Notes: a model not told the origin generated them from the sequence alone. 64,000 bases of DNA from Pseudotabrizicola sediminis (GCF_004745575.1 NZ_RPEM01000006.1:216471-280470); one strand, 5' to 3'. Shown: positions 14,601 through 24,812, counted from the first letter of the stretch. A program made the numbers and translations.

Positions 14601-17600
14601 ATGAACTTTTCTTCCTGGTCCATCAAGAACCCCATCGCGCCGATCCTTGCGTTTTTCATGCTGATGGTGCTGGGCTGGAACAGCTTTAATACCCTGCCGA
14701 TCACCCGCTTTCCCAATATCGATGTGCCGTTGGTCGGCATCACCGTGGTGCAGCCCGGCGCCGCCCCGGCCGAGATGGAAAGTCAGGTCACCAAGGAAAT
14801 CGAAGATGCCGTTGCAGGCATCAATGGGGTGAAGAACGTCACCTCTACCGTGAATGACGGCGTCTCGACCACCGTGGTCGAATACCGGATGGAGGTGCCG
14901 ACCGAAAAGGCGGTGCAGGACACCAAGGACGCCATCGACCAGATCCGCGGCGACCTACCCGCCACGATCGAGGCCCCGATTGTGAGCCGGATCGACGTGG
15001 AAGGTCAGGCGATCATGACCTTTGCCGTCACGGCACCCGACATGACGCTGGAAGAGGTGTCGTGGTTCGTGGACGACACCGTGACGCGCGGCCTTCAGGG
15101 CCGCCCCGGCATTGGCCGCGTCTCGCGCTTTGGCGGGGCCGACCGTGAAATCCGGGTGGAGCTTGATCCGGTGCGGCTGGACAGCTTTGGCATCAGTGCG
15201 GCGGCGGTGAACCAGCAGGTACGGGCCACCAATGCCAACCTTGGCTCTGGCAGGTCCGAACTCGGCGCGGGCGAGCAGGCGATCCGCACGCTGGGCGATG
15301 CCGGAACTGTGGAGCGTCTGGCCGAAACCACCATCGCCTTGCCGTCGGGCCGCAAGGTGAGGCTGAGCGATCTGGGTGAGGTGATCGACAGCTACGAAGA
15401 GCTGCGCAGCTTCTCCAGCCTGAACGGCGAGCGCGTGGTCAGTTTTGCGGTCTACCGCGCCAGCGGCGCGTCTGAGGTATCGGTGGCCGAAACCGTGAAT
15501 GCGCAGTTGGACGTGATCCGCGCGGCGAACCCGGAAGTGGGGATCGAACTGGTCGATGAAACTGTGTTTTACACCTACGGCAACTATGAAGCCGCGCTGC
15601 ACACCTTGATCGAGGGGGCGATCCTGGCGGTTCTGGTGGTGCTGGCCTTCCTGAAAAACTGGCGCGCCACGCTGATTGCCGCCGTGGCTCTGCCGCTTTC
15701 CGCCGTGCCGACTTTTTTCATCATGGACCTTTTGGGCTTTTCGCTCAATCTGGTGTCCTTTTTGGCGCTGACACTGGCCACAGGCATCCTTGTTGATGAT
15801 GCGATCGTCGAGATTGAAAACATCGCGCGCCACATACGCATGGGCAAAACCCCGTTCCGCGCCGCGATAGAAGCTGCGGATGAAATCGGTCTGGCCGTGA
15901 TCGCCACCACCTTCACCATCGTCGCCGTGTTTGTGCCGGTGTCGTTCATGCCCGGCATTCCCGGCCAGTATTTCCGGCAATTCGGGATGACGGTGGCCAT
16001 CGCCGTGCTGTTCTCGCTGATCGTTGCCCGCCTGATCACCCCGATGATGGCCGCCTACCTGATGCGCGACAAGGACGGCCATGAGGACAGCCACAATGAT
16101 GGTTGGGTCATGACCGGCTATCTGCGGCTGATCCGCACATCGTTGCGGTTTCGCTATGTCACCTTGCTGTCAGCCATCGGGGTGCTGGCGGTATCGATTT
16201 ATTACATGGTTCAGATCCCCGGCTCTTTCCTTCCGCCGGAAGACGTAAGCCGCATTGCCGTTTCTGTCGAACTGCCCCCCGGCACCACGCTGGCAGAGAC
16301 CGAGGTCACGACCAAGGCAATCTATACCGCCATCGAGGATGTGGGTTGGATCGACAATGTCTTCATCCTTGGCGGATCGTCACCCACTGGCGATCTGGAT
16401 GTCCGGCGGGCCTCTGTCACCATTCTGCTGACACGACTGGATCACTCCCTGCTGCTGAAACTGTCGCAGATCGGGCGGTCTATCCCGGTGATCGGCGGTC
16501 TTGTGCCCGAGGTGGAGAACACCGGCCGCACTGTCCCGCAGAATGTGATCGAGGAAGAAGTGTTCCGGCGCCTGGCATCAGTGCCCGACATGCGTGCCTT
16601 CAAGCTGAACGACCGTGGCCAGCGCGACATATCCTTTTCGATCCTGTCGTCGAACGAGGCGGACCTGACCCTTGCCGTCAGCCGTCTGGAAGCCGCGCTG
16701 TCCGGCGACCCGCTGCTGGCCAACGTCGCGACCGAAGGCGCGCTGCCCCGGCCTGAAATCCAGATCACCCCGCGCATGGATGAGGCTGCACGTCTGGGCA
16801 TCACAACGGCGCAGATTGCCGAAGTGGTGCGGGTGGCGACCATCGGTGACGTTGATGCAGCCCTTGCCAAGCTGTCGATCGACAACCGGCTGGTGCCGGT
16901 CCGGGTGCGTCTGAACAACGCCGCGCGCGAAGATCTGGCCCGCATTTCGGCGCTGAAACTGACCACATCCACAGGTGGCACCGTGCCGCTTGCCGCCGTG
17001 GCCGATGTGGCGATTGCCGAAGGCCCATCGACGGTGAACCGCTTCAACCGGGAACGTCGCGCCACCATCGGCGCAAACCTTCCGGTCGGCGTGGCGCTGG
17101 GCTCCGCAACCGCGCGATTCAACGAACTGGTCGCAACCGTCGATCTGCCCCCCGGCGTCCGGGTGCAAGAGGCGGGCGATGCCGAGGTGCAGAATGAAAT
17201 GGTGGCCAGCTTTGGCAATGCCATGCTGCTGGGCCTGATGCTGGTACTGACCGTGCTGATCTTGCTGTTCAAATCGGTGATCCAGCCCTTTACCATCTTG
17301 TTTTCGCTGCCCTTGGCCATCGGGGGTGTTGCGGGCGCGCTGATCCTGACCAGCTCTGCCGTGTCGATGCCGGTGCTGATCGGCATTCTGATGCTGATGG
17401 GGATCGTGACCAAAAACGCCATCCTGCTGATCGACTTCGCCATCGAGATGCGCGCGCAGGGGATGGAGCGGTTCGCCGCGGTGATGGAGGCGGGGCACAA
17501 ACGGGCGCGTCCCATCGTCATGACCTCGATCGCCATGTCGGCGGGCATGCTGCCGTCGGCGCTGGGCGTGGGCGAGGGCGGATCGTTCCGCGCGCCGATG

Positions 17601-17873
17601 GCAACGGCGGTGATCGGCGGCATCATCGTCTCGACAGTGCTGTCGCTGGTTGTGGTTCCGGCATTTTACCTGATCATGGATGACCTGAGCCGTCTGCTGG
17701 CCCGGTTTTTCAGCCGCTTTGTCGGGCCCAAGGAAGCCGACCCCGAGGCCCCGCCGGCCGAGGTTCTGGCCGAACGCATCGCGCTGCTGAATGCCGAACA
17801 GCGCGTGTTGCGTGACCGGCTGGATGCGCTTGCCGCGCCACGCCCGGCCCCACCCCTCGCGGCGGCGGAGTGA
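14601..17873 (+). CDS. RND family multidrug efflux transporter permease
   Basis: This 1090-residue inner-membrane pump has the AcrB/MexB plan: an N-terminal helix (NPIAPILAFFMLMVLGW), two large periplasmic loops, and twelve membrane segments in two halves. The TM4 region includes LATGILVDDAIVEIENIARH, with the Asp pair used in proton transfer, and TM10-11 reads GIVTKNAILLIDFAIEM. It starts 12 bases after the adaptor gene. A C-terminal cytoplasmic tail of about 55 residues (Pro/Ala-rich, with a short helix) extends beyond the usual end. The substrate range cannot be predicted. Confidence 0.93.
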   Translation: MNFSSWSIKNPIAPILAFFMLMVLGWNSFNTLPITRFPNIDVPLVGITVVQPGAAPAEMESQVTKEIEDAVAGINGVKNVTSTVNDGVSTTVVEYRMEVPTEKAVQDTKDAIDQIRGDLPATIEAPIVSRIDVEGQAIMTFAVTAPDMTLEEVSWFVDDTVTRGLQGRPGIGRVSRFGGADREIRVELDPVRLDSFGISAAAVNQQVRATNANLGSGRSELGAGEQAIRTLGDAGTVERLAETTIALPSGRKVRLSDLGEVIDSYEELRSFSSLNGERVVSFAVYRASGASEVSVAETVNAQLDVIRAANPEVGIELVDETVFYTYGNYEAALHTLIEGAILAVLVVLAFLKNWRATLIAAVALPLSAVPTFFIMDLLGFSLNLVSFLALTLATGILVDDAIVEIENIARHIRMGKTPFRAAIEAADEIGLAVIATTFTIVAVFVPVSFMPGIPGQYFRQFGMTVAIAVLFSLIVARLITPMMAAYLMRDKDGHEDSHNDGWVMTGYLRLIRTSLRFRYVTLLSAIGVLAVSIYYMVQIPGSFLPPEDVSRIAVSVELPPGTTLAETEVTTKAIYTAIEDVGWIDNVFILGGSSPTGDLDVRRASVTILLTRLDHSLLLKLSQIGRSIPVIGGLVPEVENTGRTVPQNVIEEEVFRRLASVPDMRAFKLNDRGQRDISFSILSSNEADLTLAVSRLEAALSGDPLLANVATEGALPRPEIQITPRMDEAARLGITTAQIAEVVRVATIGDVDAALAKLSIDNRLVPVRVRLNNAAREDLARISALKLTTSTGGTVPLAAVADVAIAEGPSTVNRFNRERRATIGANLPVGVALGSATARFNELVATVDLPPGVRVQEAGDAEVQNEMVASFGNAMLLGLMLVLTVLILLFKSVIQPFTILFSLPLAIGGVAGALILTSSAVSMPVLIGILMLMGIVTKNAILLIDFAIEMRAQGMERFAAVMEAGHKRARPIVMTSIAMSAGMLPSALGVGEGGSFRAPMATAVIGGIIVSTVLSLVVVPAFYLIMDDLSRLLARFFSRFVGPKEADPEAPPAEVLAERIALLNAEQRVLRDRLDALAAPRPAPPLAAAE

Positions 17874-17997
17874 TCTGCGCCGAACGGCGACGACGCGAAT
17901 GGATCATGCTTGTTCGCAGCCGGTCATTCGGGTGTAAGCGCGGCTGACTATCATCTGCCGCATATCCTGCGCCTCACCCCTTGTGAAAGACCGCCCC

Positions 17998-18882
17998 ATG
18001 ACCAGCTTTGCGCTTCGCGTCCAATGCCCCTCGACCCGTGGGATCGTCGCGGCCATTTCGACCTTTCTGGCCGATCAGTCCTGCAACATCACCGACAGCG
18101 CGCAATTTGACGACACCGGCACCGGCAATTTCTTCATGCGGATCAGCTTCCGTTCGGAAGGCGGCAAAGCGCTGGAGGGCCTGCGCAGCGGTTTTGAGCC
18201 GATTGCCAAAGAGTTCGGAATGCAGGCTGAATTCTTTGATGAGAAGGTCAAGCGCCGGGTGATCATCATGGTCAGCCGCTTTGGCCATTGCTTGAATGAT
18301 CTGCTGTACCGGTCACGCATTGGCGCGCTGCCGGTGGAAATTGCCGCCGTGATCTCGAACCACATGGATTACCAGAAGGTCGTGGTCAATCAGGACATTC
18401 CTTACTACTGCATCAAGGTCACTCCGAAAAACAAGGCGCAGGCCGAGGCCGAGCAGATGCGCATTGTCGAAGACACCGGGGCCGAGCTGATTGTGCTGGC
18501 GCGCTATATGCAGGTGTTGTCGGATGAGATGTGCCGCAAGATGTCGGGCCGGATCATCAACATCCACCATTCCTTCTTGCCCAGTTTCAAAGGGGCCAAC
18601 CCTTATAAACAGGCGTTCGAAAAAGGTGTGAAGCTGATCGGGGCCACCTCGCATTACGTGACCGGCGATCTGGACGAAGGCCCGATCATCGAACAGGACA
18701 TCATCCGCGTGACCCATGCGCAGTCGAACGAGGATTACGTGTCTTTGGGCCGCGACGTGGAAAGCCAGGTGCTGTCGCGCGCGATCCATGCCCATGTGCA
18801 TGGCCGGGTGTTCATCAATGGCAGCAAGACTGTGGTTTTCCCCGCCTCGCCCGGATCGTATGCGTCGGAACGGATGGGCTGA
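17998..18882 (+). CDS. purU: Formyltetrahydrofolate deformylase
   Basis: This 294-residue enzyme hydrolyses 10-formyl-THF to THF and formate, balancing one-carbon pools. Residues 1-80 form an ACT domain (FALRVQCPSTRGIVAAISTF) and the remainder a formyltransferase-fold domain with NIHHSFLPSFKGANPYKQA and TSHYVTGDLDEGPIIEQD, which carry the catalytic His and Asp. I chose the ATG at 17998; a GTG five codons earlier is in frame. In Rhodobacteraceae purU often accompanies demethylation pathways that load THF with formyl groups, which suits the demethylase-like genes on either side, although it is not in an operon with them. Confidence 0.93.
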   Translation: MTSFALRVQCPSTRGIVAAISTFLADQSCNITDSAQFDDTGTGNFFMRISFRSEGGKALEGLRSGFEPIAKEFGMQAEFFDEKVKRRVIIMVSRFGHCLNDLLYRSRIGALPVEIAAVISNHMDYQKVVVNQDIPYYCIKVTPKNKAQAEAEQMRIVEDTGAELIVLARYMQVLSDEMCRKMSGRIINIHHSFLPSFKGANPYKQAFEKGVKLIGATSHYVTGDLDEGPIIEQDIIRVTHAQSNEDYVSLGRDVESQVLSRAIHAHVHGRVFINGSKTVVFPASPGSYASERMG

Positions 18883-18885
18883 TCG

Positions 18886-20193
18886 TCAGCTTTCGCGAAA
18901 CGCATGGGCGAAATAGTCGGAAAAGGGTTTGAGCAGATAGGCAAAGGGCGTCCGCGCCCCGGTTTGCAGAAAGGCCTCCACCGGCATGCCCGGCAACAGG
19001 GTTTGACCCAGCCGCGCCGCCTCATCCGGTGGGATCAAGATTTCGGCGCGGTAATGCGGCAGGTTGGTTGTCGGGTCGGTCAGGACATCGGCTGAAACGA
19101 TGGTCACAACGCCGGTCAGTTCTGGCGTGGTGCGGGCTGAAAATGCCGGAAACATCAGTTTGACCGGCTGACCGGTGTACACCTCATCAATATGGATCGG
19201 TGCGATCCGGGCGGCGATCAGCAGCGCGCCGTCCTGCGGGATGATATGGGCCACCGGGTCTGCCGGGCGCAGCACGGCGCGCGGGGTTGTGATCTGCAGG
19301 CCCAGCACAGTGCCCGACACCGGCGCTCGGATGTCCAGCTGCGCCACCTGTTCCGACAGGGCGCGCTGCCTCTGGATCAGCTCCAGCTCGGTCGTACCGA
19401 TGTCGCGCAGCTGCATGTTCGCGTCTTCGCGCCGCTGCGACGACAGGCCCAGGATTTCCAGTTCGATCTCTGTGATCCGTCCCTCAGCCTGTGTGCGTGT
19501 TGCGGCCAGCTCTCCGGCCTGACCAGCCAGCCGCGCCGCCTCGCGCTGCAGCGCAAGCACGCGCGGGGCCTGCGCCAGCCCCTTGGCCAGTAGCGCTTGC
19601 TGATCGACAAGTTCCTGTCCGATCAGGTCAAGCTGATCGGACAGCGCCCGCGCCTGAGCTGCGAGTCCTGCAATCTGAGACACTGTTTGTGCCTTGCGCT
19701 TGTTCAGCCGGTTGATGGTGCCGACCAGCGTTTCCTGCCGGGCGGCAAACAACCGCCTTTGGCCTTCGATCTGGTCTGCTGCATCCGGGCTGTCAGCGGC
19801 GCGTTGCAGCAAGGCCTTTGGGATGACCAGCTGGGCAGCATCATCCCGCTCTGCCTCCAGCCTTGCGCGCCGGGCCTGCACCTCTGACAATTGCCCTTCA
19901 GTGATTGCCAGTTCCGATCGGACCAGCCTCCCGTCCAGCCGCAGCAGAATATCGCCTGCCACCACATTCGCACCCTCGCTGACCAGAATTTCCGCGACAA
20001 CGCCGCCGTCAGGGTGCTGAACAACCTGCCGGTTCAGTTCCACCTCCACCCGGCCGGGGGCGACGATGGCACCGGCAATAGATGCTGTCACCGACCACAG
20101 GCCGACGCCGCCGATCAAGACCAGCAGGGTCAAGGTGCCAAGCCACAGGGGGCCCTTTGCCCCAAGGCCATGGGGCATATCAGGCGCGGTCAT
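18886..20193 (-). CDS. Type I secretion periplasmic adaptor, HlyD family
   Basis: This 435-residue protein has a short cytoplasmic N terminus, one membrane anchor (LTLLVLIGGVGLWSVTASIA), a lipoyl half (NRQVVQHPDGGVVAEILV), a long coiled-coil hairpin (about residues 95-290) and a C-terminal beta domain containing DIRAPVSGTVLGLQ. These are features of the PrtE/AprE branch of HlyD adaptors, which couple an ABC exporter to a TolC-like channel. It overlaps the ABC gene upstream by four bases. No obvious RTX-type substrate with GGxGxD repeats is encoded nearby. Confidence 0.9.
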   Translation of the reverse strand: MTAPDMPHGLGAKGPLWLGTLTLLVLIGGVGLWSVTASIAGAIVAPGRVEVELNRQVVQHPDGGVVAEILVSEGANVVAGDILLRLDGRLVRSELAITEGQLSEVQARRARLEAERDDAAQLVIPKALLQRAADSPDAADQIEGQRRLFAARQETLVGTINRLNKRKAQTVSQIAGLAAQARALSDQLDLIGQELVDQQALLAKGLAQAPRVLALQREAARLAGQAGELAATRTQAEGRITEIELEILGLSSQRREDANMQLRDIGTTELELIQRQRALSEQVAQLDIRAPVSGTVLGLQITTPRAVLRPADPVAHIIPQDGALLIAARIAPIHIDEVYTGQPVKLMFPAFSARTTPELTGVVTIVSADVLTDPTTNLPHYRAEILIPPDEAARLGQTLLPGMPVEAFLQTGARTPFAYLLKPFSDYFAHAFRES

Positions 20194-21953
20194 GACATAC
20201 CCGCCTGCCCAACCCCGCGCAGCAGGTCTGTGTGGTTCCTTACCATTCCGCGCAGCACATCCTCGCGGCGGCCAAAGGCCCTGCGCTGGCCGTCTTCCAG
20301 CATCAGCAAGAGGTCACATTCCTGAATGGCGGCGGGGCGATGGGCGATGACAATCACGCCGCCCCCCGACGCCTTCATCTGGCGGATCGCCGCGTTCAGC
20401 GCCACCGACCCATCATTGTCGAGGTTGGAGTTGGGTTCATCCAGAACCAGCAGCACCGGGTCGCCATACAGCGCCCGCGCCAGCCCGATCCGCTGAATCT
20501 GCCCGCCCGACATCGGCCCGCCGAGGGAGGAAAGCGGCGTGTCATAGCCCTTGGGAAGCTGCAGAATCATGTCATGCGCCGCCGCCGCCTTGGCGGCCGC
20601 CACCACCTTTGCGGCATCAGGCTGCGGGTCCAGCCGTGCGATGTTTTCGGCTACGGTGGCATCGAACAGCGATACCGCCTGGGGCAGATAGCCGAAGACA
20701 CGGCCCAGAATATCCGGATCATACTGGGTGAGGTCTGCCCCATCCAGCCTGATCTGGCCCGCCAGTGGCTGCACCGCGCCGACGATGGCCCGCCCCAGCG
20801 TGGATTTGCCCGCCCCCGAAGGACCGATAATGCCCAGCGCCTGCCCCGGTTCCAGCCGGAAGCTGATGTCGCGCAGAACCGGTGCCGGGGTGCCGGGCAG
20901 GATCAAGGACAGTCCCTTCACCTCCAGCAAGGCGCGGGGTCGGGGCAGGGCGGTGCGGTCTGCTTCGGGCGGCTGCGCGGACAGCAGGCGCAGCAGCCGC
21001 GCCCGCCCGTCCCGCGCGCGGGTCAAAACCGCCCAATGCCCAACCGCCTGCTCGATCGGGGCCAGTGCGCGGCCCATGATGATCGACGCCGCGATCATCG
21101 CCCCCGCGCTCAGCTGATCTTGCAGCACCAGCCATGCCCCAAGGCCAAGGATTGCCGACTGCAGCATCATGCGCAGCGTGCGGGTCGCGCTGCTGAACCT
21201 GCCGGCCAGATCGGCACTTTGCATGACGCTGGTCAGCGCCGTGCCGCGCGCCGCAGCCCAGCGTTGAAAGGCTGGCTGCACCATGCCCAAGGCGCGCAGC
21301 ACTTCGGCATCCGCCTTCAGCCGGTCCGCAACCTGCTCTGCCACGGTCGTGGATGCCGTCGCGCGCAGCACCGGACCCTTGCCCGAGATCTGATTCCACA
21401 CCGCCAACAGCACAAGAATCGCCCCACCGCCCAGCGCAAGCCAGCCCAGCAGGGGGTGAAATATAAAGATTGCTGCCAGGAACAGCGGCGTCCAGGGCAG
21501 ATCCATCACCGCCGAGGAAAGCGGCGAGGTCCAGAACCGCTGCATCGCCTCCAGATCGCGCTGGGCAGACACGGCCAGCGGGTCCTCAGCTGCCGCACCG
21601 GCCCGTGCCAGCGCTGCGGTGAACACCCTGCGGTCCAGCCGGGCTTGCAGCCGCATGCCGACCCGCGCCAACAAGCGCGCGCGCGCATGGTCCAGCAGCC
21701 CCATCGCCAGAAACAGGAACAGCGCCAGAAGGGAAAGCGCCACCAGCGTCGCCTCTGACCGACTGCCCAGTACGCGGTCATAGACCTGCAGCATATACAG
21801 AGGCCCGGTCAGCATCAGCAGGTTGACGAACACGCTGAACACCACTGCCGCGATCAGCAGCCCCCGCGTCTCTCTCGCCGCCCGGGCGAATTCTGATCGG
21901 GCAGCGTCAAGCTGACCGGCGAACGGCTCGGCGCTGACGGGCGCAAATTTCAT
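20190..21953 (-). CDS. Type I secretion ABC transporter permease/ATPase (PrtD-like)
   Basis: This is about 587 residues: an N-terminal six-helix membrane domain and a C-terminal nucleotide-binding domain with Walker A (GPSGAGKSTLG), signature (MSGGQIQRIGLARAL) and Walker B (LLVLDEPNSNLD). It energises export of an unfolded protein substrate straight out of the cell. The ATG at 21953 is preferred over the GTG three codons earlier because AGGA lies ten bases upstream of it. It is followed with a four-base overlap by its HlyD-type partner. Confidence 0.9.
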   Translation of the reverse strand: MKFAPVSAEPFAGQLDAARSEFARAARETRGLLIAAVVFSVFVNLLMLTGPLYMLQVYDRVLGSRSEATLVALSLLALFLFLAMGLLDHARARLLARVGMRLQARLDRRVFTAALARAGAAAEDPLAVSAQRDLEAMQRFWTSPLSSAVMDLPWTPLFLAAIFIFHPLLGWLALGGGAILVLLAVWNQISGKGPVLRATASTTVAEQVADRLKADAEVLRALGMVQPAFQRWAAARGTALTSVMQSADLAGRFSSATRTLRMMLQSAILGLGAWLVLQDQLSAGAMIAASIIMGRALAPIEQAVGHWAVLTRARDGRARLLRLLSAQPPEADRTALPRPRALLEVKGLSLILPGTPAPVLRDISFRLEPGQALGIIGPSGAGKSTLGRAIVGAVQPLAGQIRLDGADLTQYDPDILGRVFGYLPQAVSLFDATVAENIARLDPQPDAAKVVAAAKAAAAHDMILQLPKGYDTPLSSLGGPMSGGQIQRIGLARALYGDPVLLVLDEPNSNLDNDGSVALNAAIRQMKASGGGVIVIAHRPAAIQECDLLLMLEDGQRRAFGRREDVLRGMVRNHTDLLRGVGQAGMS

Positions 21954-21992
21954 GTCGTGCACGTCCTGTGTGAACTGGTCGAGGCTTTCGCC

Positions 21993-22017
21993 GCTGCCGT
22001 GATGCTGTCACGGCAGC
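21993..22017 (-). terminator. Hairpin between ubiG and the secretion operon
   Basis: GCTGCCGTGA at 21993-22002 pairs perfectly with TCACGGCAGC at 22008-22017 around a five-base loop, in the 108-base gap downstream of ubiG. It is a good terminator stem, but no T-run follows on the minus strand, so termination would be weak or Rho-assisted. Confidence 0.5.
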
Positions 22018-22061
22018 TATGAAGATCAGCCTAACGCCAGCGGCCCCCAGAACCGCCCGAA

Positions 22062-22802
22062 TTACCGTTTCACGCTGGAGGTCACGTAGTTCACGCTCAG
22101 ATCACGTGATGACAGGCTCCACGACCATGACACCGGATTGAATACCATCCCCTTGCGATCCACCGGGTCCAGCCCCGCCTTGCGGATCAGATCACACAAT
22201 TCATCCGGCGTGATGAACTTGTTCCAGTCATGCGTGCCCTTGGGCAGCCAGCGCATCACATGCTCGGCCCCGATGATGGCCATCAGGAAGGATTTCGCGT
22301 TGCGGTTCAGGGTGGAACAAACCATCAGCCCGCCGGGCACCAGCAATTGCTGACAGGCGGTCAGATAGGCCAACGGGTCCGATACATGTTCGACCACTTC
22401 CATGTTCAGCACCACGTCAAACTGCTCGCCCGATGCCGCCATCGCCTCGGCCGTGGTGTGACGATAGTCGATGGTCAGCCCCGATTGCGCGGCGTGCAGC
22501 TGCGCCACCGGAATGTTGCGGGGTGCGGCATCGGCCCCCACCACTTCGGCCCCCAGCCGGGCCATCGGTTCGGCAAGCAACCCGCCACCGCAGCCGATAT
22601 CCAGCAGGCGCAAGCCCTTGAACGGCAAAGGCTTTGTCAGATCACGGTCAAACTCCGCAGCGATCTGACTGGTGATGTAATCCAGTCGGCACGGGTTGAG
22701 CATGTGCAACGGCTTGAACTTTCCATTCGGGTCCCACCATTCGGCGGCCATCGCCTCGAACTTCGCCACCTCTGCCGGATCGACGGTTGTTTGACTTTCC
22801 AT
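22062..22802 (-). CDS. ubiG: Bifunctional 2-polyprenyl-6-hydroxyphenol methylase/3-demethylubiquinol 3-O-methyltransferase
   Basis: This 246-residue SAM-dependent methyltransferase carries out both O-methylations of ubiquinone synthesis. It shows the UbiG opening ([19 protein letters not shown]), [14 protein letters not shown], the SAM motif [19 protein letters not shown] and [11 protein letters not shown]. The start is ATG 22802, with AGGG seven bases upstream; a GTG directly before it is in frame. It is divergent from the prolyl aminopeptidase gene across a 57-base gap. Confidence 0.95.
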   Translation of the reverse strand: MESQTTVDPAEVAKFEAMAAEWWDPNGKFKPLHMLNPCRLDYITSQIAAEFDRDLTKPLPFKGLRLLDIGCGGGLLAEPMARLGAEVVGADAAPRNIPVAQLHAAQSGLTIDYRHTTAEAMAASGEQFDVVLNMEVVEHVSDPLAYLTACQQLLVPGGLMVCSTLNRNAKSFLMAIIGAEHVMRWLPKGTHDWNKFITPDELCDLIRKAGLDPVDRKGMVFNPVSWSWSLSSRDLSVNYVTSSVKR

Positions 22803-22825
22803 CACATTTCCCTTCCGAATGCCCT

Positions 22826-22854
22826 TTGGACGCAGGACGCTTACGCGGTATATA
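22826..22854 (+). promoter_or_regulatory. Sigma70-like promoter of the prolyl aminopeptidase gene
   Basis: TTGGAC at 22826-22831 and TATATA at 22849-22854 are separated by exactly 17 bases. The expected transcription start, six to eight bases after the -10 box, falls on or beside the ATG codons at 22860 and 22863, so the message may be leaderless. Confidence 0.62.
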
Positions 22855-22859
22855 GAGCG

Positions 22860-23831
22860 ATGATGGATCAGAGATCAGGCCAAAAGCGCGCAGTCGAATA
22901 TCTTTACCCGCCGGTTGACCCGTTCGACCAGCGGATGATCGACATGGGCGATGGCCACAAGATCTATGTCGAACAATGCGGGCGTGCGGATGGCATCCCG
23001 GTTCTGGTGCTGCATGGCGGGCCGGGGGGCGGGTGTTCGCCTGCGATGCGGCGCTATTTCGACCCTGATGTTTACCGGGTTGTGCTGTTTGATCAGCGCG
23101 GCTGCGGCCGGTCGCGCCCGCATGCCAGCGTGTCTGACAACACCACCTGGCATCTGGTGCGCGATATCGAGACGATCCGCAAGGCACTGGGCATCAACGC
23201 CTTCATCCTGTTCGGGGGCAGCTGGGGCGCGACGCTGGCGCTGATCTATGCCATCAGCCACCCGGACCGCGCCCTGCATTTGGTGCTGCGTGGCGTGTTC
23301 CTGATGACGCGATCAGAACTCGACTGGTTCTATGGCGGCGGCGCAGGCGCGTTTTTCCCGGAACTCTGGGCGCGATTCGTCGCGCCAATTCCCCCGGATG
23401 AACGCGGCAACCTGATCGCCGCCTATCATCGCCGCCTGTTTTCGGGCAATCTGATGGAAGAAACCCGCTTTGGCCGCGTCTGGGCCAATTGGGAAAACGC
23501 GCTTGCCTCGGTGCACCATGACGGGCCGGTCGGCGAAAGCCCCGGCGAATATGCGCGGGCCTTTTCGCGGCTGGAAAACCACTATTTCCACGCCCGGGGG
23601 TTTCTGGAGGAAGACGGCTGGATCCTGCGCGAAAAGCACCGGATCAGGCATCTGCCCGCCCATATCATTCAAGGCCGCTATGACATGATCTGCCCGCCCA
23701 CGTCCGCCTGGAAACTGGCTGAAGGCTGGGATTCCTGCCATCTGAACATGATCCCGCTTGCCGGTCACGCGCTGTCTGAACCCGGCATTTCTGCCGGGCT
23801 GGTCCGCGTGATGGACAGCCTGCGCCCCTGA
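22860..23831 (+). CDS. pip: Prolyl aminopeptidase (alpha/beta hydrolase, peptidase S33)
   Basis: This 323-residue cytoplasmic peptidase removes N-terminal proline. It begins near [20 protein letters not shown] and contains [10 protein letters not shown] (oxyanion region), DQRGCGRS, the nucleophile elbow [10 protein letters not shown], and C-terminal [13 protein letters not shown] (acid) and AGHALSEP (His), completing the Ser-Asp-His triad. Two adjacent ATGs (22860, 22863) are possible starts; a promoter placed immediately upstream leaves almost no leader. The last base of its stop codon is the first base of the LysR start, so both are likely co-transcribed. Confidence 0.93.
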   Translation: MMDQRSGQKRAVEYLYPPVDPFDQRMIDMGDGHKIYVEQCGRADGIPVLVLHGGPGGGCSPAMRRYFDPDVYRVVLFDQRGCGRSRPHASVSDNTTWHLVRDIETIRKALGINAFILFGGSWGATLALIYAISHPDRALHLVLRGVFLMTRSELDWFYGGGAGAFFPELWARFVAPIPPDERGNLIAAYHRRLFSGNLMEETRFGRVWANWENALASVHHDGPVGESPGEYARAFSRLENHYFHARGFLEEDGWILREKHRIRHLPAHIIQGRYDMICPPTSAWKLAEGWDSCHLNMIPLAGHALSEPGISAGLVRVMDSLRP

Positions 23832-24808
23832 TGCGCGATGAGGGCAAGACAGCGACGGAACTGACCCTTCGCGGCTTGCGGGTCTTTGTCGCGCTGGAAG
23901 AGGCGGGGTCGGTCATTGGGGCCGCCACCCGCATCGGCGGCTCGCCTTCCGGGGTCAGCCAGCACATTACCGCGCTGGAGGCGGCGGTCGGTGCCCGGCT
24001 GTTCGACCGCAAGGCCAAGCCGGTCACGCTCACCCCGGCGGGGCAGGTACTGCGCCGCCACGCCCACAAGCTGCTGGCGGCCTTGTCCGAGGCGCAGGCC
24101 GATCTGGCCGAGATCAGCCTGGCCAGCCTGCCACAGCTGAACCTGGCGATCATCGACGATCTGGATGCCTCGCTGACGCCGGTGCTGGTGTCTGCCCTGC
24201 AATCGCGGCTGTCTCGCTGTTTTGTGCACGCCTTTTCGGGCCGGTCCGACCATGTGATCGACCGGCTGATGGCGCGTGAGGCGGATATTGGCGTGTCCGC
24301 CATGGTGCCGCCTGACACATCGGCCTTTCGCGTGCTGCCGATTCTGCGCGAACCGTTTGTGCTGGTGGCCAGCAAAGGGTCGGTGCGCGGCGATGTGCGC
24401 GCCGCGCTGGACCGTCTGCCCTTCGTGCAATATTCCGAAAGCCTGCCGCTCGGCCAGCGCATCGCCCGCCATCTGGCCCGGGTGAGGATAAACCCCGAAC
24501 GCCGTTTCGCGCTGGAGGCGACCCGCTCGGTTCTGGCGATGGTGGCGCAGACCGGCGGCTGGACCATCACCACGCCGCTGAACCTGATGGATGCCGAACG
24601 CTTCCTGCCGGACCTAGAGGTGATGCCGCTGCCCTTTGCCGGGGATGTGCGCCGGGTGCATCTGATTGCGCGGGTCGATGAACTGGGTCATCTGCCGGAC
24701 GAGCTGGCCCGCGACTGCCGTGCGCTGATCCGCAGTCGCCTGGTGCCGCGTTTTGACGCGATTGCGCCTTCCTTGGCTGGGGCGATTGAGGTGGCAGAAG
24801 AAGACTAA
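23831..24808 (+). CDS. LysR family transcriptional regulator
   Basis: This 325-residue regulator has an N-terminal winged helix (LRGLRVFVALEEAGSVIGAA followed by SGVSQHITALEAAVGARLFD, residues 13-60) and a periplasmic-binding-like effector domain. It overlaps the pip stop codon by one base and converges with the racemase/CuyA/HpsN-like genes, four bases apart. Control of that convergent set, rather than of pip, is plausible but not shown by the sequence. Confidence 0.9.
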   Translation: MRDEGKTATELTLRGLRVFVALEEAGSVIGAATRIGGSPSGVSQHITALEAAVGARLFDRKAKPVTLTPAGQVLRRHAHKLLAALSEAQADLAEISLASLPQLNLAIIDDLDASLTPVLVSALQSRLSRCFVHAFSGRSDHVIDRLMAREADIGVSAMVPPDTSAFRVLPILREPFVLVASKGSVRGDVRAALDRLPFVQYSESLPLGQRIARHLARVRINPERRFALEATRSVLAMVAQTGGWTITTPLNLMDAERFLPDLEVMPLPFAGDVRRVHLIARVDELGHLPDELARDCRALIRSRLVPRFDAIAPSLAGAIEVAEED

Positions 24809-24812
24809 GGCT

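Noticed and set aside
14955-16094. 379-residue minus-strand frame opposite the RND pump
   Set aside because: His/Gln/Arg-rich shadow of membrane-protein codons with no family match.
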